Below, piece after piece: positions 62,029 through 64,000 of a stretch of 64,000 nt of DNA. The position numbers and the translations under genes were made by a program. This DNA comes from an uncultured Prevotella sp. (lineage in GTDB: Bacteria > Bacteroidota > Bacteroidia > Bacteroidales > Bacteroidaceae). The stretch is taken from the NCBI GenBank assembly GCA_944321295.1, contig CALUKU010000006.1:1-64000 (forward strand), in the 5' to 3' direction. Position 1 is the first letter of the stretch. Every line of letters starts with the position of its first letter. The notes under the pieces are model-generated. The model ran no database searches and was not told where the DNA came from. It saw only the letters and a program-made list of their open reading frames with translations.

Positions 62029-62389
62029 TGCACAATTCATAATCGTGCGAAGCCGTTCTTTAAGATAATTAATAGCCATAGCGCGCAGCTTAATTATACG
62101 TGAATTCGGTATAAACTTTTATGCCTAAAATACAAGCGAGCACCCTCGCGTAGGGACATAATTTATTATGTCCGCACGCTCTGAAACGAAGTTCGCTGAA
62201 AGCAAAGAGCGTATGAGTGGTCAATGTTAATAAAATACGTTTCTGCGAAACGTGCGGACATAATAAATTATGTCCCTACCGTGGGTGTATTCTTATACCG
62301 AACTCGCGTTAATTATGCATTATGCATTGTGAATTATGAATTAAAAAGCGCAGCCGATTATGAATTATGCATTGTGAATTATGAATTAA
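62029..62389. other. spacer after the P-ATPase gene
   Basis: Contains the second MITE-like element (62099-62308), flanked by repeats of the words CATAATGCA, AATTCATAAT and ATTATGCATTGTGAATTATG (62015-62050 and 62310-62388). No gene. Confidence 0.7.
62099..62308. mobile_element. MITE-like element, copy 2
   Basis: Outer ends CGTGAATTCGGTATAA (62099-62114) and CTTATACCGAACTCGCG (62292-62308), inner perfect 29-bp arms 62150-62178 and 62251-62279 starting GTAGGGACATAATTTATT, identical to the arms at 30214/30295. The 72-bp centre differs from copy 1. Confidence 0.78.
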
Positions 62390-63076
62390 TCAAGGTCTTT
62401 TCTCGGCTTCGACGGTCACCTGTATGCTGAAGCTGGGATTGAAGTTATATTTTATCGCGGCGCCGATGCGGTCGCCGATGCGGCCCATGTCGTAAAGCGG
62501 CATGGGCATGCTTTTATTCAGCAGCGACTTCTGTCCGAAGACGTAGCCCTCCCAATGCTCGTCGAACTTATATCCGAGCACGGCGTTAAGACCGGCGTCG
62601 TGGTAGGCGTCGTGCGCCCAATAAAGGTTGTTGAGGTAACCGCCTACGGCCAGCGACAGCCTGTCGGTCAAGGGCACGGCGTACATGGCGGCAACGCTTT
62701 GGGTGAAACCGGCGCCACGCCACGGCCCGTCGCCGAACGAGGCGAACACCGACGCGCCGAGGCTGACGTTGAGTCCGCGGTGCAGCTGCCAGTCGTACAG
62801 CCCCCACCACGAATATGGATACATATTTATATATGCCTGGCCGAAGCGGTTAAGCGCCGGCAGGCGCAACGAGTCGGCCTCGGCGAGCGGCTCGCCGTGG
62901 TATCCGTCGTAGACAAACATGTCCGTAGGGGCGTCGCCCGCAACTATCGTAACAGGCCCTTCCTGCGGCACGGCCGGGGCCAAAGTGTCGGCTGCCATCG
63001 TGCCCGTCTTTATCTCTTGCGCCCCGGCGGCCACGCATAAGGCGCACGCCAAGGCCATGAAAAACAATCTTCCCAT
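62390..63076 (-). CDS. probable outer-membrane beta-barrel protein of unknown function
   Basis: About 228 residues from the ATG at 63076, with a signal peptide MGRLFFMALACALCVAAGAQ. The C-terminal two thirds show alternating polar/hydrophobic strands rich in Gly, Tyr and Trp (YINMYPYSWWGLYDW, LNVSLGASVFASFGDG, LSLAVGGYLNNLYWA, IGAAIKYNFNPSFSIQVTVE), consistent with a small beta-barrel. No named family recognised. Its -7 box lies so close to the ATG that the mRNA may be leaderless. Confidence 0.7.
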   Translation of the reverse strand: MGRLFFMALACALCVAAGAQEIKTGTMAADTLAPAVPQEGPVTIVAGDAPTDMFVYDGYHGEPLAEADSLRLPALNRFGQAYINMYPYSWWGLYDWQLHRGLNVSLGASVFASFGDGPWRGAGFTQSVAAMYAVPLTDRLSLAVGGYLNNLYWAHDAYHDAGLNAVLGYKFDEHWEGYVFGQKSLLNKSMPMPLYDMGRIGDRIGAAIKYNFNPSFSIQVTVEAEKRP

Positions 63077-63082
63077 CACCAG

Positions 63083-63113
63083 CAAATTTAGTCCTGCACA
63101 CCGTAACGGCCAA
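63083..63113 (-). promoter_or_regulatory. promoter of the beta-barrel protein gene
   Basis: Minus strand TTG (63113-63111), 20-bp spacer, TAAATTTG (63090-63083). The predicted transcript start is at or within a few bases of the ATG (63076), which argues against the longer ATG at 63085. Confidence 0.6.
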
Positions 63114-63211
63114 ACATGAGGCCTCGTTTTTTGCCTTTATTATCCTTTCGTGCCGTCGTTTTTTGATTAATTCACAACCTGCTGTGTTTCAGCATGTTAC
63201 CTTATCAGTTG

Positions 63212-63299
63212 CAAAAGGCCGCCTTTTAGCCTGCAAAAAGCGGCCTTTTAGCGTGTGAAAAGCGGCCTTTTACAACCCGGAAAGCGGCCTTTTATAAAA
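63212..63299. repeat. 22-bp periodic palindromic array (4 units)
   Basis: Units at 63212, 63234, 63256 and 63278 with cores CAAAAGGCCGCCTTTTAG, CAAAAAGCGGCCTTTTAG, TGAAAAGCGGCCTTTTAC and CGGAAAGCGGCCTTTTAT, exactly 22 bp apart; the most regular array in the window. Confidence 0.9.
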
Positions 63300-63366
63300 C
63301 GGCAGTCAATGGCGCTGATTGCGTCATGCCTAAACTTAAGCCACAATTATAAAAAACATGCAACGC

Positions 63367-63397
63367 TTGCACGTTTGGAACGAAAACATTATCTTTG
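63367..63397 (+). promoter_or_regulatory. promoter of the TPR protein gene
   Basis: TTG (63367-63369), 20-bp spacer, TATCTTTG (63390-63397); about 130-nt leader before the ATG at 63533. Confidence 0.65.
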
Positions 63398-63532
63398 CAT
63401 AAGACAATGTTCATCCGAGCATTAAACAAGCTTATCAACGGGCAAGCATTTAACCGGTCGTCACGGCCCAACCGCGCGTGACGGGCATATCAATATGGCA
63501 GGCTTGCACGACTAACCATAAAAACATGACAC

Positions 63533-64000
63533 ATGAATTTCTTTAAGGCATTGTTCGGCGGAAAGGAAGAGAAGCCGGAAGAGAAGAAAAAGGAAGACGA
63601 AGCTAAAAACTTCGACGTGCTTAAGTATGACGGCGTGCGCGCCCTGCGCTCAGGCCAGGCCGACTACGCCATAAGGTGCTTCACCCACGCCCTCGGAATA
63701 AAGGAGGATCTCGAGATACGCGACTACCTATCGCAGGCCTGCATACGTGCCGACCTGCTGCCGGAGGCCTACGACAACCTGCTGAAAATTGCCGAGGCGC
63801 AGCCTGACAACCAGCAGGTGTTCGTGCGAATGGCCAACGTGGCCTACATGATGGAGGACTACACGGCCATGGCAGACGCCTGCGAGAAGGCAATACTAAT
63901 CGACGCCGGCAACGCCGAGGCCACCTACCTCTACGCCAAGGCTTGCATTGGGCACGGCGACACGACCAACGCCGTGGCACTGCTGACGAAGGCCATATCG
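63533..64000 (+). CDS. tetratricopeptide repeat protein (partial, C-terminus outside window)
   Basis: 156 codons visible from the ATG at 63533: MNFFKALFGGKEEKPEEKKK, a charged linker, then TPR units (VLKYDGVRALRSGQADYAIR, AYDNLLKIAEAQPDNQQVFV, ACEKAILIDAGNAEATYLYA). No signal peptide, so probably cytosolic or membrane-associated scaffold. The reading frame continues past the right edge. Confidence 0.85.
   Translation, partial: MNFFKALFGGKEEKPEEKKKEDEAKNFDVLKYDGVRALRSGQADYAIRCFTHALGIKEDLEIRDYLSQACIRADLLPEAYDNLLKIAEAQPDNQQVFVRMANVAYMMEDYTAMADACEKAILIDAGNAEATYLYAKACIGHGDTTNAVALLTKAIS

Larger units (their letters stand above)
63114..63532. other. spacer before the TPR protein gene
   Basis: Holds a 22-bp periodic array (63212-63299) and the promoter of the next gene (63367-63397), then a leader of about 130 nt. 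No other feature seen. Confidence 0.6.

Overview
The window looks like a chromosomal segment of a Prevotella-like member of the Bacteroidales. The evidence is the Bacteroidetes promoter signature (a -7 box TAnnTTTG with, often, a TTG 19-21 bp upstream), a UpxY-type NusG paralogue heading a polysaccharide locus, a split glycine dehydrogenase (GcvPA/GcvPB), a KorABCD-type 2-oxoacid:ferredoxin oxidoreductase, and the many short palindromic repeats between genes. No rRNA, tRNA, CRISPR array or intact transposase gene was seen.

Layout. (1) 1-23.4 kb, all on the minus strand: a surface-polysaccharide locus. From promoter-proximal to distal it holds UDP-glucose dehydrogenase, a small unknown gene, a Wzx flippase, an amino-sugar module (VioA-like aminotransferase, two ATP-grasp enzymes, a GNAT acetyltransferase), an AT-rich block of glycosyltransferases, a LbH acetyltransferase, a pyruvyl transferase, an EpsG-type polymerase, an alginate-lyase-like protein with a putative toroid partner, an acyltransferase with a G8 tract, and the dTDP-rhamnose genes rfbA, rfbC, rfbD and rfbB (rfbB is cut by the window edge). 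(2) 24.1-26.6 kb: a compact HNH / ABC-type ATPase / DUF4435-TOPRIM operon with its own promoter. It is a probable anti-phage system combining Septu-like and PARIS-like parts, and it sits between upxY and the polysaccharide genes. (3) 27.9-29.7 kb: a broken AlbA_2-type gene. (4) 30.5-37.6 kb, minus: a lipoate ligase and glycine cleavage cluster (lplA-gcvT-gcvH-gcvPA-gcvPB-lpd). (5) 37.9-39.6 kb, plus: HIT hydrolase, trmD, DUF805. (6) 39.7-49 kb, minus: recQ, recJ, a C1 peptidase, an M24 peptidase, a patatin gene remnant (plus strand), an acyl-ACP thioesterase, an OmpA-like porin. (7) 49.9-53.4 kb, plus: cobU-cobT-cobS-cobC and a nucleotidyltransferase-fold gene. (8) 53.5-58.9 kb, minus: korDABC, a TPR mini-protein, folD, ffh. 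(9) 59.4-62 kb, plus: an HMA-AraC fusion regulator and a copper-type P-ATPase that appears to lack its nucleotide-binding domain. (10) 62.4-64 kb: a probable outer-membrane protein and the start of a TPR protein.

How the genes work together. RfbA and RfbB make dTDP-4-keto-6-deoxyglucose, which can go to rhamnose (RfbC/RfbD) or, by inference, to an amino sugar through the VioA-like enzyme and be N-acylated by the ATP-grasp/GNAT enzymes. UDP-glucose dehydrogenase supplies glucuronate, which fits the uronate-lyase-like gene. UpxY probably allows long-range transcription. No initiating sugar-phosphate transferase is present, so the locus continues outside the window or uses a distant one.

The most notable observations are the three-gene HNH/ATPase/TOPRIM operon; six intergenic arrays of short palindromes in strict 22-bp register; several further families of hairpin repeats, including a 190-210 bp MITE-like element present twice; an approximately 80-bp inverted repeat bracketing the defence/upxY region; a G8 tract suggesting phase-variable acylation; and the N-domain-less P-type ATPase.
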